This document shows, piece by piece, positions 14,884 to 15,704 of a DNA stretch of 15,704 bases (position 1 is the stretch's first letter; each line of letters opens with the position of its first letter). A program made the translations under genes and the position numbers. Origin of the DNA: an uncultured Bacteroidales bacterium (GTDB taxonomy: Bacteria; Bacteroidota; Bacteroidia; Bacteroidales; Lentimicrobiaceae); the NCBI GenBank assembly GCA_937864935.1, contig CALMDN010000286.1, forward strand, positions 1 through 15,704, given 5' to 3'. A model generated the notes under the pieces. The model saw only the letters and a list, made by a program, of their open reading frames with translations, did no database searches and was not told where the DNA came from.

Positions 14884-15704
14884 TTATTTTGCCAGCCTGG
14901 GCTTCTTGGCAACATTGAAGCCAATGGTAATTCCGGCAATAGAACCTGATTTCCTGGGTGAAATGTAAAGGTTCACCGGAAGGTTAAGATAGCCAGATCT
15001 GAAGGTTTTGCCTACGGCGAAGATCATTCCGGTGGTGACTTCTACCTGACCACGGCTGTCAAGTTCCCTGATCACCTCATAGTTCTCTGAAGGCGGGGCC
15101 CCCAATTGCCAGTTGTTCTGATCATCATAGTACCCTTCGGCCATCTGCACAAACCTGAGGTTCGGTCCCAATCCGAATTCAAGGCCTGATTTGTTGAAAC
15201 GGAAACCAAGCAAACCGGTTAAGGTCGGGACCACATATCCTGATTCGAGACTGTTGATTCCGGGAATCAGTTCAAAAAGCGCCTGGAAATCACCCGAACT
15301 AAGGTATTGTTTTTCAAACTGATAGCCAATCATACTGCTAACGGGATACATATTAAAACCGCCTTCACTGGTTGGTGCACCCATTCTGTCGGCAGCCGGC
15401 CCCCAGGTAATGTTGGCACCAACGCGCGGTCCGCTGAGTTTGAGGGTTGTCTTGCTGCTGGTGATGGGCTGGTCATAGTTAACCAGCAGGTCAAGAACCA
15501 TTTTATCGTTGCTGATGCCCAGGATGTTGTCGACCGAAAGCCGTATCATCGTCTGCATCTGATCCTGCAGTTCCGCCAGCTTCGCGGTGTCGCCGACCTT
15601 CTTCGCCTCGGTGATCGCCTTCTGCACCGTCGAGATTCGCGGCGCGATGAGGTAGGTGAGGAAGACACCGGCGAACGCGCTACCCCACATACGCCAGGAG
15701 ACGA
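14884..15704 (-). CDS. Putative outer-membrane beta-barrel protein, 5' end outside window, possibly chimeric N-terminus
   Basis: The frame runs from the stop at 14884 through an ATG at 15690 and stays open to the right edge, so the start is not certain. Numbered from that ATG (268 aa), residues ~78-262 look like a Bacteroidetes barrel. They show alternating hydrophobic/aromatic strands and Gly-rich turns (LLGFRFNKSGLEFGLGPNLRF, split as 163-171 and 172-183), VGKTFRSGYLNLPVNLYISP (~226-245), and a near-terminal IAGITIGFNV strand. Residues ~1-47 differ: a hydrophobic segment (WGSAFAGVFLTYLIAP) followed by a Lys/Glu/Ala helix, encoded with high-GC codons. A membrane helix directly before a barrel is unusual, so the two parts may not belong to one natural gene. 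I cannot name the family; confidence refers to the C-terminal part. Confidence 0.6.
   Translation of the reverse strand, partial: VSWRMWGSAFAGVFLTYLIAPRISTVQKAITEAKKVGDTAKLAELQDQMQTMIRLSVDNILGISNDKMVLDLLVNYDQPITSSKTTLKLSGPRVGANITWGPAADRMGAPTSEGGFNMYPVSSMIGYQFEKQYLSSGDFQALFELIPGINSLESGYVVPTLTGLLGFRFNKSGLEFGLGPNLRFVQMAEGYYDDQNNWQLGAPPSENYEVIRELDSRGQVEVTTGMIFAVGKTFRSGYLNLPVNLYISPRKSGSIAGITIGFNVAKKPRLAK
15548..15704. other. High-GC segment of different composition at the right edge
   Basis: By hand count 15561-15704 is about 64% G+C (92 of 144), and codons 1-47 of the minus-strand frame have G or C in the third position in 42 of 47 cases (GCG, CTC, ACC, GTC, CCG dominate). From about codon 48 (CGG CTT, then GAT AAA, GTT CTT) codon use returns to the mixed pattern of the rest of the window. 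This marks either an assembly join or recently acquired DNA. Confidence 0.6.

Overview
The window looks like an ordinary chromosomal segment of a Bacteroidota (Bacteroidales-like) bacterium. The supporting signs are the S1 protein with an acidic N-terminal extension, start codons without Shine-Dalgarno sequences but with A/T-rich leaders, a TAnnTTTG-type promoter box, cytosolic PAS/GAF hybrid histidine kinases, a small SPII lipoprotein and a solitary PD40 propeller protein. Base composition is moderate throughout, except for the last ~150 bases, which are clearly GC-rich.

Layout. (1) 1-2035, plus strand: ribosomal protein S1 (rpsA), cut by the left edge and closed by a clear intrinsic terminator at 2059-2084. 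(2) 2176-3090, plus strand: RNase Z (rnz). (3) 3143-10054, minus strand: a signalling block of three cytosolic sensor kinases. In transcription order these are a 937-aa PAS-GAF-PAS hybrid kinase, a 381-aa receiver-kinase whose start overlaps the previous stop (ATGA), and, after a 121-base gap, a 944-aa PAS-PAS-PAS-GAF hybrid kinase. (4) 10179-10928, minus strand: the ThiF-fold tRNA ct6A dehydratase tcdA. (5) 11078-11491, plus strand: a small lipoprotein of unknown function. (6) 11581-12516, plus strand: a secreted TolB-like six-bladed propeller, meeting tail-to-tail with (7) a BCP/PrxQ peroxiredoxin, 12513-12983, minus strand. (8) 13113-14636, plus strand: an AbgT-family transporter. (9) 14637-14883: a non-coding stretch with two hairpin structures between convergent genes. 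(10) 14884-right edge, minus strand: a beta-barrel-like protein whose N-terminal ~50 codons have a different composition and are probably foreign, either an assembly join or a recombination.

How the genes work together. S1 and RNase Z (translation, tRNA 3' processing) and TcdA (tRNA modification) are housekeeping genes. The three kinases carry three receiver domains but no DNA-binding output domain and no canonical HPt. They look like a phosphorelay or integrating node whose partners lie elsewhere. The rest are independent envelope, redox or transport genes. No mobile element, CRISPR array, tRNA, rRNA or defence island was seen, and no gene-free stretch exceeds 300 bases. I do not see a convincing new multi-gene system. 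The points most worth following are the compositional junction at the right edge, the outputless kinase cluster with its degenerate HPt-like tail, and the structured spacer at 14640-14880.
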